Shown: positions 24,624-33,122 of the stretch, one piece after another
Layout: the number at the start of each line of letters is the position of its first letter
Position numbering within the stretch: position 1 is the stretch's first letter
Source of the DNA: an uncultured Anaerolineales bacterium
Lineage (GTDB): Bacteria; Chloroflexota; Anaerolineae; Anaerolineales; Villigracilaceae
DNA: 40,509 bases
NCBI GenBank assembly: GCA_937960595.1
Contig: CALGPL010000061.1
Span: forward strand, 1 to 40,509
Reading direction: 5' to 3'
Program-made: the position numbers and the translations under genes
The notes under the pieces: generated by a model
Database searches by the model: none
Told to the model about the DNA's origin: nothing
The model's input: only the letters and a program-made list of their open reading frames with translations

Positions 24624-25664
24624 CTAAACACTGCGGGCAGGAACAGCCACCATCACATGCGACCCTTTGCCGGGCGCGCTGTCGATCTCGAAACTGCCCC
24701 CCAACATCTCGACCCGCTCGCGGATGATCTTCAACCCCAGCCCGCCCTCCTTGCCGGCAAGATCGGCGTCAAAACCTTTGCCGTTGTCTTCGACCGACAG
24801 TTTGACCATGTTTTCACTCACATCCACCTGGACCTTGATCAGGGTAGCCTGGCTGTGACGGGCAGCGTTGCCCAACAGTTCCTGCATGGCGCGGAAAATC
24901 ATCACCTCCAAATAAGGTTCCAGCCGGCGTTCGTCGCCAGAGACGGTCACATTGACATCCACACCAGATTGTTCCTTGAACGTGTCGGCGTAACGTCGGA
25001 TGGTAGGAATCAGACCGAGGTCGTCGAGCATCATGGGGCGTAATTCGAAGATGAAATTCCGCACCTTCTGGAACGTCCCCATCGCGGCCGCTTTCAAATT
25101 GCCGAGTTCGGTCTTTGCCTGCGCCGGATCCATCTCCAACAGGCGCATGGCAATTTCGGTCTGCAAGATGAAATTCGACAAGGCCTGGGCGGGGCCGTCG
25201 TGCATCTGGCGCGAAAGCCGCTGACGTTCGGCCTCCTGGGCATTGACGAGCATCTCGACGCTGGTCATCTCGTTCTTTCCCCCTTTGTTGCCGGCACTGC
25301 CGCCTGCCAACTGCGCCAGCAACCTTTCCAGAACGCTTTTATAGCGCTCCAGATGCGCCTGGTCGCTCTGCAATTTCTCCAGTTGACCGCGCATCACAAA
25401 CAGGCGTTGCTGAGCGTCCAGAGCGGAGTCATAGGCCATGCGAATTTCCTCAGACGACACCTTGTCCAATTGAGCCTGCACCTGCTGCAAATGGGCCGTA
25501 ATCGCCGCATTGCGCTGAGTCAATTTGCCCACCTCGACCCGACTCTGTTCCAGCATCAGCGTGACTTCTTTCAAGGCGCGATTGGTTTCATCGAGTTCCG
25601 TCTGAATGCTTTGCCGGGGATCCTCGGCCGAAACGTGGTCGGTGATTTCATTTGCAACGGTCAT
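24624..25664 (-). CDS. DegS-like cytoplasmic sensor histidine kinase (HisKA_3)
   Basis: The 346-residue kinase has no transmembrane segment. Residues 20-120 are a long coiled coil as in Bacillus DegS. The HisKA_3 dimerisation domain carries the phosphoacceptor His155 in SRQMHDGPAQ, and the HATPase domain has QELLGNAARH, DNGKGFD and GGLGLKII. It should phosphorylate the NarL-type regulator encoded 12 bp upstream. A cytoplasmic coiled-coil sensor with no periplasmic domain suggests an internal or protein-borne signal. The intrinsic terminator at 24544-24573 ends the operon. Confidence 0.92.
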   Translation of the reverse strand: MTVANEITDHVSAEDPRQSIQTELDETNRALKEVTLMLEQSRVEVGKLTQRNAAITAHLQQVQAQLDKVSSEEIRMAYDSALDAQQRLFVMRGQLEKLQSDQAHLERYKSVLERLLAQLAGGSAGNKGGKNEMTSVEMLVNAQEAERQRLSRQMHDGPAQALSNFILQTEIAMRLLEMDPAQAKTELGNLKAAAMGTFQKVRNFIFELRPMMLDDLGLIPTIRRYADTFKEQSGVDVNVTVSGDERRLEPYLEVMIFRAMQELLGNAARHSQATLIKVQVDVSENMVKLSVEDNGKGFDADLAGKEGGLGLKIIRERVEMLGGSFEIDSAPGKGSHVMVAVPARSV

Positions 25665-25676
25665 ACCTCGCCGCTC

Positions 25677-26372
25677 CTAAGTCTTGAGATTGGTATCGTG
25701 CAACTGCACCCAGCCCCGCTTGAGCGCATAGACGACTGCCTGGGTTCGATCCTCGACCCCGAATTTGCGCAGGATGGAGGTGACATGATTTTTCACCGTC
25801 TGATGGCTGATGCCCAACGCCATCGCGATCTCCTTGTTGCTCATGCCGCGCACGACACAGGAGAGCACTTCCATCTCCCGGTCAGACAACGGATGGAAAG
25901 GGCTGCCCGGCTCGCTGTATAGATGCCGAGCCTTCTCCATCTCCTGTTCCAGCCAGCGCTCCAATTCGCGCGGGGTAAAGACCTGATCCTCGATCACATA
26001 TTTGCCGCGCAACACCTCGTGAATGGTGCGCACCAGCCTCTCCGGATCGACATCCTTGGAACAGTAAGCCGCCGCGCCAGCCCAGGCCGCATGCAGCACC
26101 TGCTCGTGATCATTATACGCCGTCAACAAAAGAATACGGGTGGGTAATTTATCCTGCACCACCTGGCGAGTGACTTGCTGGCCGTTCAAGCCGGGCAGAT
26201 TGATATCCACCACCGCAATCATCGGGCGCAACGAACGAATCAGGACCAGGGCGTCATCTCCATTGGAGGCCTCGGCAATGACCTTGAAGCCAGGCTCCAG
26301 AGACAAAGCGTCAGCCACGCCCTGCCGAAAGAGCGGGTGGTCATCTACAATCACAATCGTTACTTCATCCAT
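25677..26372 (-). CDS. NarL/FixJ-family response regulator (DegU-like)
   Basis: This 231-residue regulator has a receiver domain with DD at 10-11, phosphoacceptor Asp56 in AVVDINLPGLNG and Lys in YCSKD. A linker follows, then a LuxR-type HTH (LSDREMEVLSCVVRGMSNKEIAMALGI region, about 164-225). It pairs with the DegS-like kinase, and in Bacillus the DegS/DegU pair controls exoenzymes, motility and competence. Control of the neighbouring tad/comF genes is an attractive but untested idea. The ATG is preceded by AGGCGG. Confidence 0.92.
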   Translation of the reverse strand: MDEVTIVIVDDHPLFRQGVADALSLEPGFKVIAEASNGDDALVLIRSLRPMIAVVDINLPGLNGQQVTRQVVQDKLPTRILLLTAYNDHEQVLHAAWAGAAAYCSKDVDPERLVRTIHEVLRGKYVIEDQVFTPRELERWLEQEMEKARHLYSEPGSPFHPLSDREMEVLSCVVRGMSNKEIAMALGISHQTVKNHVTSILRKFGVEDRTQAVVYALKRGWVQLHDTNLKT

Positions 26373-26395
26373 CGATGCCGCCTCACCTCGTCATG

Positions 26396-26424
26396 AGTAT
26401 AGCACAGGTGCTCAAGGCAGACAA
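26396..26424 (-). promoter_or_regulatory. sigma-70-type promoter of the response regulator/kinase operon
   Basis: Minus strand: TTGTCT (26424-26419), 17-bp spacer, TATACT (26401-26396). It lies about 25 nt from the regulator start codon. Confidence 0.6.
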
Positions 26425-26441
26425 TTTGAAAACATTGCAAT

Positions 26442-27920
26442 CTACGGAGATGACCAGAAATAGACGGCCATATTCTCACCGCCCATCGCCGGGGCGAACG
26501 GCGAGTCGGTCACATAGACCGGCTGCCGGCCGCGCGTCAGCGACGGATACCAGCCCGGAAAGACGACCAGCGCGTCTGCCCCGCGGCTCGTCAGGTACGC
26601 CTGCAGGCGGTCCTCGTCTCGGATGAACGGAATGACCTCCGGCGAGACCAACCCGGCCAGGTCGATCAGTTCATGATCCCCAAAATAACCCAGCGCGCCA
26701 ATGTCATGGGCGGCCACCAGCGCCTCGGACGGCAAATGCTCGGCCACCCAGCGAGCAGTCTGCACCATCTCGCTCTCGATGAAAGCCACATCCTGAGCAT
26801 AGGCGTAAGCGCCGCGCCCCCAGAAGACGACCACCAGCAAACCAACCGTAAGTTTCCAGGCGGGCGGCACCATCCAGCCATAGCCGCGCCGGCGCCGGGA
26901 AGCATATTCGGCAAGGCCGCTCAATCCCATCAGGAAGAACACCGGCATGGCCGGCATGACATAGCGTCCATGTTGATTGGTAACGGGCAGGCGCCAGGCG
27001 TACAGCGCCAGACACCCCAGACACCAGACCGCTGCCAGCAGCAACCCCCAACGCCTCCTGCGGACCGCGCCGACCATCAGCAGCACCGCCCCCGGCAGGA
27101 GCGCCACTCCCGCCCCCACGAGCGGCTGCAGCGCCTGCTCGCTCAATCGGCGCAGCAACGGCATCTGCTGATAGACCGCATACTCGGCCTGCTTGGCGTA
27201 AAACGTGCTCGGCCAGGGAGAACCGGCCAGCGCCAGATTGAACAGCAGATACAGGGCGAACAGACTGCCAAAACCGATGCCCAGGCTGCCCAGCGCCCGC
27301 AAACGCCGTCCCCACCCCGAAGCGCCCAGCAGCGCCGCCACCGCCGCCGGCCCCAACAACGTGGCGCCATCCGGGCGCACCCAGACCGACAGTCCGATCA
27401 ACAACCCCAACCCAAAATGATGCCGGCTTCCACCCGCGATTTGGATCAGCACAAAGGTCGCCAACAGGGCGGCCAGTAACGTCTCCATGCCCGAACCGGC
27501 CGCCCAAACCAGGTGCCATTCGAACGCCACAAAAATCCCCGCCCAGGGAAAGCGCGGCCGATACGCCGGAACCCAGGCCTCGACCGCCGCCTCGGACAGC
27601 ATCGCCAGCGCCCACAAAATGAGCGCGCCCAGAACATACGTCCAGGCATACAGGCCCAGGCCGGGAAAATGTCCGGGGACCAGCAACACAGACCAGAGCG
27701 GCGAGGTCGAGCCGGCCGAGGGCCGACCGGGCAGAAAAGCCCATTCGCCGCGCCAAGCCAGGTTGCGGGCATACGTCTGATGAATCCAGGCGTCATCGAG
27801 CGGAAATCCCAGCCGATAGTACAGGCGGCTGGCAAGCAAATAGCCGCCCAGCGAAAGGAGGCACGCCCCGGCCAGGATGAGCGCCCGCCGGTCAGGGTTG
27901 AATCGCAAAAAGGCGCGCAC
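26442..27920 (-). CDS. GT-C-type polytopic membrane glycosyltransferase-like protein
   Basis: The 492-residue protein has about ten hydrophobic helices. The acidic motif DDAWIH after the first helix (residue about 39) is typical of GT-C transferases that use polyprenyl-phosphate sugars. A hydrophilic C-terminal domain (about 390-492) follows, with AAHDIGALGYFGDHELIDLAGL, a motif often seen in these families. The GTG start at 27920 has GAGAGG upstream and overlaps the preceding gene by 29 bp. The longer frame is a shadow of that gene. It probably glycosylates cell-surface polymer or protein. The acceptor is unknown. Confidence 0.7.
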   Translation of the reverse strand: MRAFLRFNPDRRALILAGACLLSLGGYLLASRLYYRLGFPLDDAWIHQTYARNLAWRGEWAFLPGRPSAGSTSPLWSVLLVPGHFPGLGLYAWTYVLGALILWALAMLSEAAVEAWVPAYRPRFPWAGIFVAFEWHLVWAAGSGMETLLAALLATFVLIQIAGGSRHHFGLGLLIGLSVWVRPDGATLLGPAAVAALLGASGWGRRLRALGSLGIGFGSLFALYLLFNLALAGSPWPSTFYAKQAEYAVYQQMPLLRRLSEQALQPLVGAGVALLPGAVLLMVGAVRRRRWGLLLAAVWCLGCLALYAWRLPVTNQHGRYVMPAMPVFFLMGLSGLAEYASRRRRGYGWMVPPAWKLTVGLLVVVFWGRGAYAYAQDVAFIESEMVQTARWVAEHLPSEALVAAHDIGALGYFGDHELIDLAGLVSPEVIPFIRDEDRLQAYLTSRGADALVVFPGWYPSLTRGRQPVYVTDSPFAPAMGGENMAVYFWSSP

Positions 27921-29433
27921 CGTCCACCTCTCCAAGGTAGACCAGGCCTTCCTGAGCCTGTGGATTCTCGTACACCGGCCGGAGACCGGCCGGCATGGCC
28001 TGCGGCTCCAGGACCAGGTAGGCGGCCCCATAGCGCTCGGCAACGGCCAGGGCAAGCGCCAGATCGCCGTTGGGGAGAACAATCGCCGGACTGCCGGAGG
28101 CAAGGTAATAGCCCGGCGGATTGGCGACCATGACCGCCGTCTCGCCGGCCGCCAGCCGCGCCGCCGCCTGTTGATAGAGGAGACGTTCCCGCTCCCAGGC
28201 CCCGGCCGCGACCCGCGGCCAGGTCGCCGCAGCGCTCAAAAAGACGACCAGCCCGAGCAACAAGGCCGCGAAAACTTTTTCGGCCCGGCCATCCTGTTTC
28301 CATTTGCGCCAGCGGCGCGCCCAGGCGATCGTCCGCTCCAAGCCGAGCGGCGTCAGCGCCCACCAGACGGGCTGGAGGGCCGCCCCGGAATGGAAAAAAC
28401 CGCCGCGTGCTCCTGCGAAGGGGAAGGCCAGAGTCATCGTCAGAAAAGTCAACCCCCAGGCCAGCAGCGCCAGGCGGACGCGGAAGTCGCGGCGCAGCGT
28501 CCAGGCGCCGACCAGCACGAGCGGCCCCAGGAAGATTTCGCCCTGCACCGCCAGGGCGGTTGCAAGATTCAGCCCCAGTGCCCATAGACGCGCCTTGGCA
28601 ATGGCCTCCCACCCCGACTCGATCCAGGAGCGAAAGGTCAACCGGTGGGCCGGATAGGCAAACACCTGGTCGTAGGCCGTCAGCCAGAGCATCCGATCGC
28701 CGCCCGGCGCCAGGGGGACGCCGAAAGTGGTCAGATTGCGGACGAACCAGGGCAGCATGACGGCCAGGTAGCCCGCCAGGCACAGGAAGAGACCGCCGGC
28801 TCGTCCGCGCGGCGGGGCGTCGGGCATGAAGAAGAGAAGCGCCAGGCCGCCGATCCCCAGCCAGAGAAGGCCGTCGGCGCGGGTCAGGTGCATGAAACCG
28901 GCCATCAGTCCCAGGAGTCCCGCCCGGTCGAAGAACCCCAGGCGGGCGCTTCCCGCCACCAGAAAGAAGCATCCGCCCAGGAAGAGATAAGGGCCAAACG
29001 TATCCGTGATGGTCAGATAGGGCCAGTAGAAAGCCGGCAAGACGGCCAGCGCCCCGGCCAGGATCGCCTGGTCGCGGCGGGCGGTGAGCAGATAAGAAAG
29101 CCGGGCAGTCAGAGGGGGCAGGGCCGCGGCAAGGAGCAGGAATCCGAGGCGGGCGGCGAACCAGGTCTTCGAGCCGGTCAGCAGCATGCCGGCTGCCGCC
29201 AGCAGCGAGGTCAGCGGCATCCAGTAGGCATGTGAGGGATGCGGAAGGCCGGCCGGTTCGTCGAGGTAATTCCACAGGTACGGCTCGGTGAAGCCGCGCC
29301 CCTCTGCCAGTTGCAGACCGCCGGCGAAATAATAATCCGCGTCCAGGTAACCGGGCGCGGGCTGAAAAACGGCGACGAGCACCGCTGCGCAGAGACCCGC
29401 CAGGGCCAGGATCAGATAAGTCCGCCCATTCAT
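27892..29433 (-). CDS. GT-C/PMT-like membrane glycosyltransferase
   Basis: The 513-residue protein has about ten to twelve hydrophobic helices. An early acidic pair in YLDADYYF (about 30) and the first loop SHAYWMPLTS resemble the dolichyl-phosphate-mannose mannosyltransferase (GT39-like) group. Its last 80 residues are hydrophilic and again carry the PPGYYLASGSPA-type segment. The ATG overlaps the stop of the upstream gene by four bases (ATGA), so expression is coupled. The frame runs on upstream, but that part is antiparallel coding of the previous gene's region and is rejected. The donor and acceptor are not known. Confidence 0.78.
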   Translation of the reverse strand: MNGRTYLILALAGLCAAVLVAVFQPAPGYLDADYYFAGGLQLAEGRGFTEPYLWNYLDEPAGLPHPSHAYWMPLTSLLAAAGMLLTGSKTWFAARLGFLLLAAALPPLTARLSYLLTARRDQAILAGALAVLPAFYWPYLTITDTFGPYLFLGGCFFLVAGSARLGFFDRAGLLGLMAGFMHLTRADGLLWLGIGGLALLFFMPDAPPRGRAGGLFLCLAGYLAVMLPWFVRNLTTFGVPLAPGGDRMLWLTAYDQVFAYPAHRLTFRSWIESGWEAIAKARLWALGLNLATALAVQGEIFLGPLVLVGAWTLRRDFRVRLALLAWGLTFLTMTLAFPFAGARGGFFHSGAALQPVWWALTPLGLERTIAWARRWRKWKQDGRAEKVFAALLLGLVVFLSAAATWPRVAAGAWERERLLYQQAAARLAAGETAVMVANPPGYYLASGSPAIVLPNGDLALALAVAERYGAAYLVLEPQAMPAGLRPVYENPQAQEGLVYLGEVDGARLFAIQP

Positions 29434-30689
29434 AGATTCTCGATCTCGGCCTCGACTCGTTCCATCCAGGTGCGGAAGGGACGCACGGCCCACCAGCGCA
29501 CCCAGTACAGGCCAACCAACAGGAATAGAGGCAGCCAGAGAAAGACCGCGGCCAACAAAGGCCGGTATGCGCCGATCCAGCCCAGACCCAGATAGGCTGC
29601 CCAGCCGCCCGCCAGCAGGAACAACAGCATCCAGCCGCCCGCCCCCCAGCCGCGCGGCCGCGACCAGCGTTCGTTCAACAGGGAAAACCACACCGTCAGG
29701 GGGAGCAAGAGGAAGACCGCATAATCCGGCGGCATGGGAATACCCAAGAGCGGCGAAACGACGAGGGTCAACGAGACCGTCCAGAGGAAATGACGGCTGT
29801 CCCTGCCGCGCACGGCGCGCCATTCCAGGAAGAGAATCACCGCCAGGAAGGCGGTCAGCGCCCAGCCGAGACGGGCACCGATCGCGGGCCACCACAGGGC
29901 AAAAATGCGACCAGGAGTGAACAGCGGCACGAACTGCAGGTGAGCGTAGAGGCCGCGCAGCCAGGGCAACAACCAGCCGGGGAGCAGGAAAAACGCCAGG
30001 GCGAAGAGCAGCGCCAGGGTCATCCCCAGGCCGGCCAGCACGCGCCAGCGCCGCTCGCGCGCCACCCACCAAAAAACGAAAAGCAGAAAAACGGCCATGC
30101 TGTTCGGCTGGCAAAGCGGCAAGACAAGCAAAGCGCCTGCCAGTTCGTCCTGCCCGGCCCGCAGCGCCGCCAGGAAGGCCGCCACCCCCAGCGCCGCCAA
30201 GACGACCGGTTTGGCGTCCAGCCAGACGTGCAGAATCGGCGGCCAGATCAGGAACAAGAGGAAGAACAGCGGCCGCAGGAGACGCCCCGGCTTCCAGCCG
30301 CTCAGACGCAAACCCAGCACCGCCAGGCCGCTCAGGCCCGCTTGCAAGATCAACATCCACAGGGCGCGCGCCAGGGTGTAGTCTTCTATCAGCGCCAGCG
30401 GAAAGTAGAACATCTCGACGAAAAAGGGCAGGTACAAACGCAACGGGTCCTGACCGGTCTCTGCCAGCGTGCCGTAGTGGAGAATCTGGGCGCGTTGAGC
30501 CGCCTGGACCTCGTAAGGGCTGACGCCGTAGCGCAGGAACGTCTGCGCGCCCAGCCAGGGGACGAGGAAGGCCGTCTCGCCTGGATGCTGGCGGGCATAG
30601 AGCGCGTTCGCCCACACCAGGCCGCCGAGAACGGCCAGGGCGAGGAAGATCAGGAAGGCGAAAGTGAGAAGGGAGAAGGCGCGGGACAA
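29430..30689 (-). CDS. GT87/DUF2029-like membrane glycosyltransferase
   Basis: The 419-residue polytopic protein starts with a helix, then a polar extracytoplasmic loop (YGVSPYEVQAAQRAQIL, about 55-71) and many helices to the end. This layout fits the GT87 (DUF2029, mannosyltransferase-like) group. The only start upstream of the first helix is TTG at 30689, with no good ribosome binding site, so the N-terminus is uncertain. It is the first gene of a three-gene operon of GT-C-type proteins (overlaps of 4 and 29 bp), pointing to one surface-glycan pathway. Confidence 0.72.
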   Translation of the reverse strand: MSRAFSLLTFAFLIFLALAVLGGLVWANALYARQHPGETAFLVPWLGAQTFLRYGVSPYEVQAAQRAQILHYGTLAETGQDPLRLYLPFFVEMFYFPLALIEDYTLARALWMLILQAGLSGLAVLGLRLSGWKPGRLLRPLFFLLFLIWPPILHVWLDAKPVVLAALGVAAFLAALRAGQDELAGALLVLPLCQPNSMAVFLLFVFWWVARERRWRVLAGLGMTLALLFALAFFLLPGWLLPWLRGLYAHLQFVPLFTPGRIFALWWPAIGARLGWALTAFLAVILFLEWRAVRGRDSRHFLWTVSLTLVVSPLLGIPMPPDYAVFLLLPLTVWFSLLNERWSRPRGWGAGGWMLLFLLAGGWAAYLGLGWIGAYRPLLAAVFLWLPLFLLVGLYWVRWWAVRPFRTWMERVEAEIENL

Positions 30690-30710
30690 GGGAGGTCAGT
30701 TATCCGTAAG

Positions 30711-30731
30711 CAGTGATCAGTGATTAGTGGT
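30711..30731. repeat. degenerate heptamer tandem repeat
   Basis: Three head-to-tail 7-bp units (CAGTGAT, CAGTGAT, TAGTGGT). Related units occur on the minus strand in the T-box linker (86-61) and near 32136-32149. The rest of the 30690-30855 gap shows no gene. Confidence 0.4.
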
Positions 30732-30855
30732 CGGGTGGGAGAATTCTACCCCACAATAGCGGGAGGGGCAACGGGGCTGTTCTGATTTGGCCGTTCAGGA
30801 TGAAGCCGTTCAATCAAAGCGGCTGCCCTGTCTAGTCCTTAAAAACGCTTCGCGC

Positions 30856-30861
30856 TATAAT
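30856..30861 (+). promoter_or_regulatory. -10 element of the response regulator gene
   Basis: A perfect TATAAT with no good -35. The start is about 45 nt before the ATG at 30913. Confidence 0.45.
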
Positions 30862-30912
30862 GAATTCGAGGATAGTTTTCAACATTTTCTGGAACTCGGG
30901 GAGGCAAAGAAA

Positions 30913-31563
30913 ATGTCCCAGACAGAAGAGAAAATAACCGTTCTGCTGGCCGACGATCACCCCCTAACACGGGATGGGATTCGCAAGACCCTGGAACGGG
31001 CTGCCGATATTTGTGTAATAGGAGAAGCAAGGGACGGAATCGAAACAGAAAAGTTAGTTTCGCAGTTGCGCCCTAAGGTGCTGGTTCTGGACCTAATTAT
31101 GCCGGGCCCCAGACCATCGGAAATAGAAAAGTGGGTACGCGAAAATTATCCTGAAACCATCACCTTAATTCTTACTGCCCATGACCGGGATGCGTATCTT
31201 GCTCAAATGATCGATGCAGGGGCGTCTGGCTACATTTCAAAAAACGAATCAGGAGAAAGACTGATAAGCGCGATCCGGCGCGTCGCCAAAGGCGCAAGGA
31301 TTTTCGACGAACAACAACTCGTCCGTGCGCGGCGATGGAGAGATGAGATAGAAGTCAAGTTGAAAAGCCTGACACAGCGGGAGCGCGCAATTCTTTGCCT
31401 TGTGGCAGAAGGAAGAGAAAACAAGGAAATTGCGCATACGTTCAGAGTCACGCTGAGGACCATCGAGAAACACCTGGCAAACATTTACGAGAAACTGGCT
31501 GTGAAATCCAAAACCGAGGCCGCTTTATGGTGGGAGAAGAATGGTTCGGATTTTACGAATTGA
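30913..31563 (+). CDS. NarL/LuxR-type response regulator
   Basis: The 216-residue regulator has a receiver domain (DD at 14-15, phosphoacceptor Asp60 in VLVLDLIMPG, Lys in YISKNES). It also has a LuxR-type HTH (LTQRERAILCLVAEGRENKEIA region) ending in WWEKNG. The ATG at 30913 follows GGAGG. The frame extends further upstream through the promoter and is not used. No kinase gene is adjacent, so it is an orphan here. It starts the AT-richer island, with the Cys/Trp-rich protein and lipoprotein downstream. The promoter of the next gene overlaps this stop codon. Confidence 0.88.
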   Translation: MSQTEEKITVLLADDHPLTRDGIRKTLERAADICVIGEARDGIETEKLVSQLRPKVLVLDLIMPGPRPSEIEKWVRENYPETITLILTAHDRDAYLAQMIDAGASGYISKNESGERLISAIRRVAKGARIFDEQQLVRARRWRDEIEVKLKSLTQRERAILCLVAEGRENKEIAHTFRVTLRTIEKHLANIYEKLAVKSKTEAALWWEKNGSDFTN

Positions 31564-31588
31564 AGCCCTCCTAAAAAGGCTCTACAAT
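31560..31588 (+). promoter_or_regulatory. sigma-70-type promoter of the Cys/Trp-rich protein gene
   Basis: TTGAAG (31560-31565, overlapping the regulator's stop codon), 17-bp spacer, TACAAT (31583-31588). The predicted start is about 50 nt before the ATG at 31645. Confidence 0.6.
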
Positions 31589-31644
31589 ACTGACAGGTCT
31601 TGAGTCTCAACCCTCTTTTCGCTCATCCAAAAGAGGTGGCCGTT

Positions 31645-32103
31645 ATGAAAAAGCATTTGTTCCTTTTGGTCATTGCGGCTCTGTCGGCCTTAACAGGAAT
31701 CTATTTTGTCATCTCAACATACGGCAATAATGGAAAATGGTTTGAGACCAACAAAGCAATACAAGAAAGCATTGCTACAGGACAAGGCCCATCTGAGAAA
31801 CTGCAAACACGTTCAGATGAAATCCCTGCATGCACCAATATTAGTGCACTTCTTAGCATGTCGGGGGGATGTTCGATAAATATTCAGCCCGGACAACAGA
31901 GACCAATGTGTCCCATTACCGGATGTTGCACCCCAGATTGCTCATGGGTACGGATGTGTTGCACATCTCATCACTGTAAGCGCTGGACATGGTGGCCAAT
32001 TTGCCTAAGCGGTCCCCCATGCTGCCTTGAATGGGTAACCGATTACTGGTGTGATTGCTATCCTCAAAATGCTATCCCCACTTTTATAGAAATTGAAAAA
32101 TAG
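31645..32103 (+). CDS. exported Cys/Trp-rich small protein, unknown function
   Basis: The 152-residue protein has an N-terminal signal or anchor helix (about 3-24) and a polar spacer. The C-terminal half (63-138) has 14 cysteines at 63, 76, 89, 94, 95, 99, 105, 106, 111, 120, 126, 127, 136 and 138, and six tryptophans. CC pairs and short CxC spacings suggest a disulfide-knotted domain outside the cell or a metal-binding domain. I recognise no family. The ATG at 31645 follows AGAGGTGG, and the longer frame upstream covers the promoter. Its base composition matches the AT-richer island. Confidence 0.62.
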   Translation: MKKHLFLLVIAALSALTGIYFVISTYGNNGKWFETNKAIQESIATGQGPSEKLQTRSDEIPACTNISALLSMSGGCSINIQPGQQRPMCPITGCCTPDCSWVRMCCTSHHCKRWTWWPICLSGPPCCLEWVTDYWCDCYPQNAIPTFIEIEK

Positions 32104-32120
32104 AGAAATCGCATTTTCGT

Positions 32121-32163
32121 TTGCCAATATCTGCCAGCAATGATCACTGATGGGTATTGGCAA
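32121..32163. repeat. inverted repeat between two island genes
   Basis: TTGCCAATA (32121-32129) is inverted at 32155-32163 with a 25-bp middle that contains a heptamer unit (ATCACTG). No T run follows, so a terminator is unlikely. It may be a regulatory hairpin or a small mobile-type repeat. Confidence 0.45.
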
Positions 32164-32201
32164 TCTTGGTATTTGATCTCGTTATCAAAAGGAGAGCAAA
32201 G

Positions 32202-33089
32202 ATGTTTGGCTATGATTGTTGGAACAGGATGATGCGCAAACCCTCTATAAAAATTGAGGGATTGATCCTCTTCCTCGCAGCCTTTGTCATAGGAATGCTT
32301 GTTGGCTGCCAGCCTAGTATTCCGACAATAACTGAAGTTAGAACGCCAACTGCAACTCTTTCAGAGATTCAGGCAGCCAGGCAAATTCTCGACGATTACT
32401 ACACCGCACTCATCCATCGGAATTACGAGACGGCGGCTGCCTTATACACCTCAAGGATTGGCATCAATCGTAGCGATCTCCTACAGTTATGGGAAGATAA
32501 CGACCATCAAGGATGGAGATTGATCGGCTACGAGATTACCGATCAACAACCATACGGCGAGACCAGAATTGTGTTCTGGGTCAGATTAACGCAAGAAGGA
32601 AGCGGGCCTTCCCAGTTCGACACCATCAATGTATTGCATTTGGAAGACAGCGGTTGGCGCGTCGGGAATTCGACCCTCGACAAGATTGCCATTCAAGACA
32701 GGCCTCACTCCAACAACAATGTCACTGTGTTGGCCGGGGTCTTTTTCCGATATGTCGATGGATATGCAATTTGGTTCCACATCGAAAATGGCAGTTCCAA
32801 TGCGGTAATATGGGGAAGAGAAGGAGAAGGTTGCGGAAGGCTCTCTTTTGCCGCTTTTACCGTCCAATCGTCATGCTCATCCCCCATACAGATTCTCCCC
32901 GGTCAGGAAGCAAATCTGAGCCTCGTTTTTCTCGACGATGTGCTTTCGCGTCCGCCCGACGAATTCCCCGCCAGGCTGGAAATTTCTATGTTTCTCTGGG
33001 ACGCCGACCATGACGGTCTGGCAGACTCACAGGCTCAGGCCTGGTCCTATCAACTCGAACTGCAATACGATCTTCCAAATTTTCCTTGA
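32202..33089 (+). CDS. lipoprotein with NTF2-like domain
   Basis: The 295-residue protein has a lipobox (MLVGC) about 37 residues in, after a hydrophobic helix, so it is probably a membrane-anchored lipoprotein. Residues about 50-160 (ILDDYYTALIHRNYETAAALYTSR through HLEDSGWRV) resemble the NTF2/SnoaL-like lipoprotein domain. The C-terminus is beta-rich and carries WDADHDGLADS, a short calcium-loop-like DxDxDG motif. AAAGGAGAG precedes the ATG at 32202. It is separated from the Cys-rich gene by the inverted repeat at 32121-32163. Function unknown. Confidence 0.65.
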   Translation: MFGYDCWNRMMRKPSIKIEGLILFLAAFVIGMLVGCQPSIPTITEVRTPTATLSEIQAARQILDDYYTALIHRNYETAAALYTSRIGINRSDLLQLWEDNDHQGWRLIGYEITDQQPYGETRIVFWVRLTQEGSGPSQFDTINVLHLEDSGWRVGNSTLDKIAIQDRPHSNNNVTVLAGVFFRYVDGYAIWFHIENGSSNAVIWGREGEGCGRLSFAAFTVQSSCSSPIQILPGQEANLSLVFLDDVLSRPPDEFPARLEISMFLWDADHDGLADSQAQAWSYQLELQYDLPNFP

Positions 33090-33094
33090 GAATG

Positions 33095-33103
33095 TGCTAT
33101 AAT
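33095..33103 (+). promoter_or_regulatory. extended -10 promoter of the aspS-asnS leader
   Basis: TGC followed by TATAAT. The -35 is poor. Transcription should begin near 33110, a few bases ahead of the leader peptide's ribosome binding site, as in classical attenuator leaders. Confidence 0.65.
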
Positions 33104-33122
33104 ATTCCTATCTGAGGTAAGA

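Noticed and set aside
29434-30615. Long N-terminal extension of the second glycosyltransferase frame
   Set aside because: It lies wholly inside the upstream GT87-like gene, is Arg/Pro/Gly-rich and non-membrane-like, and the ATGA junction at 29430-29433 explains the true start.
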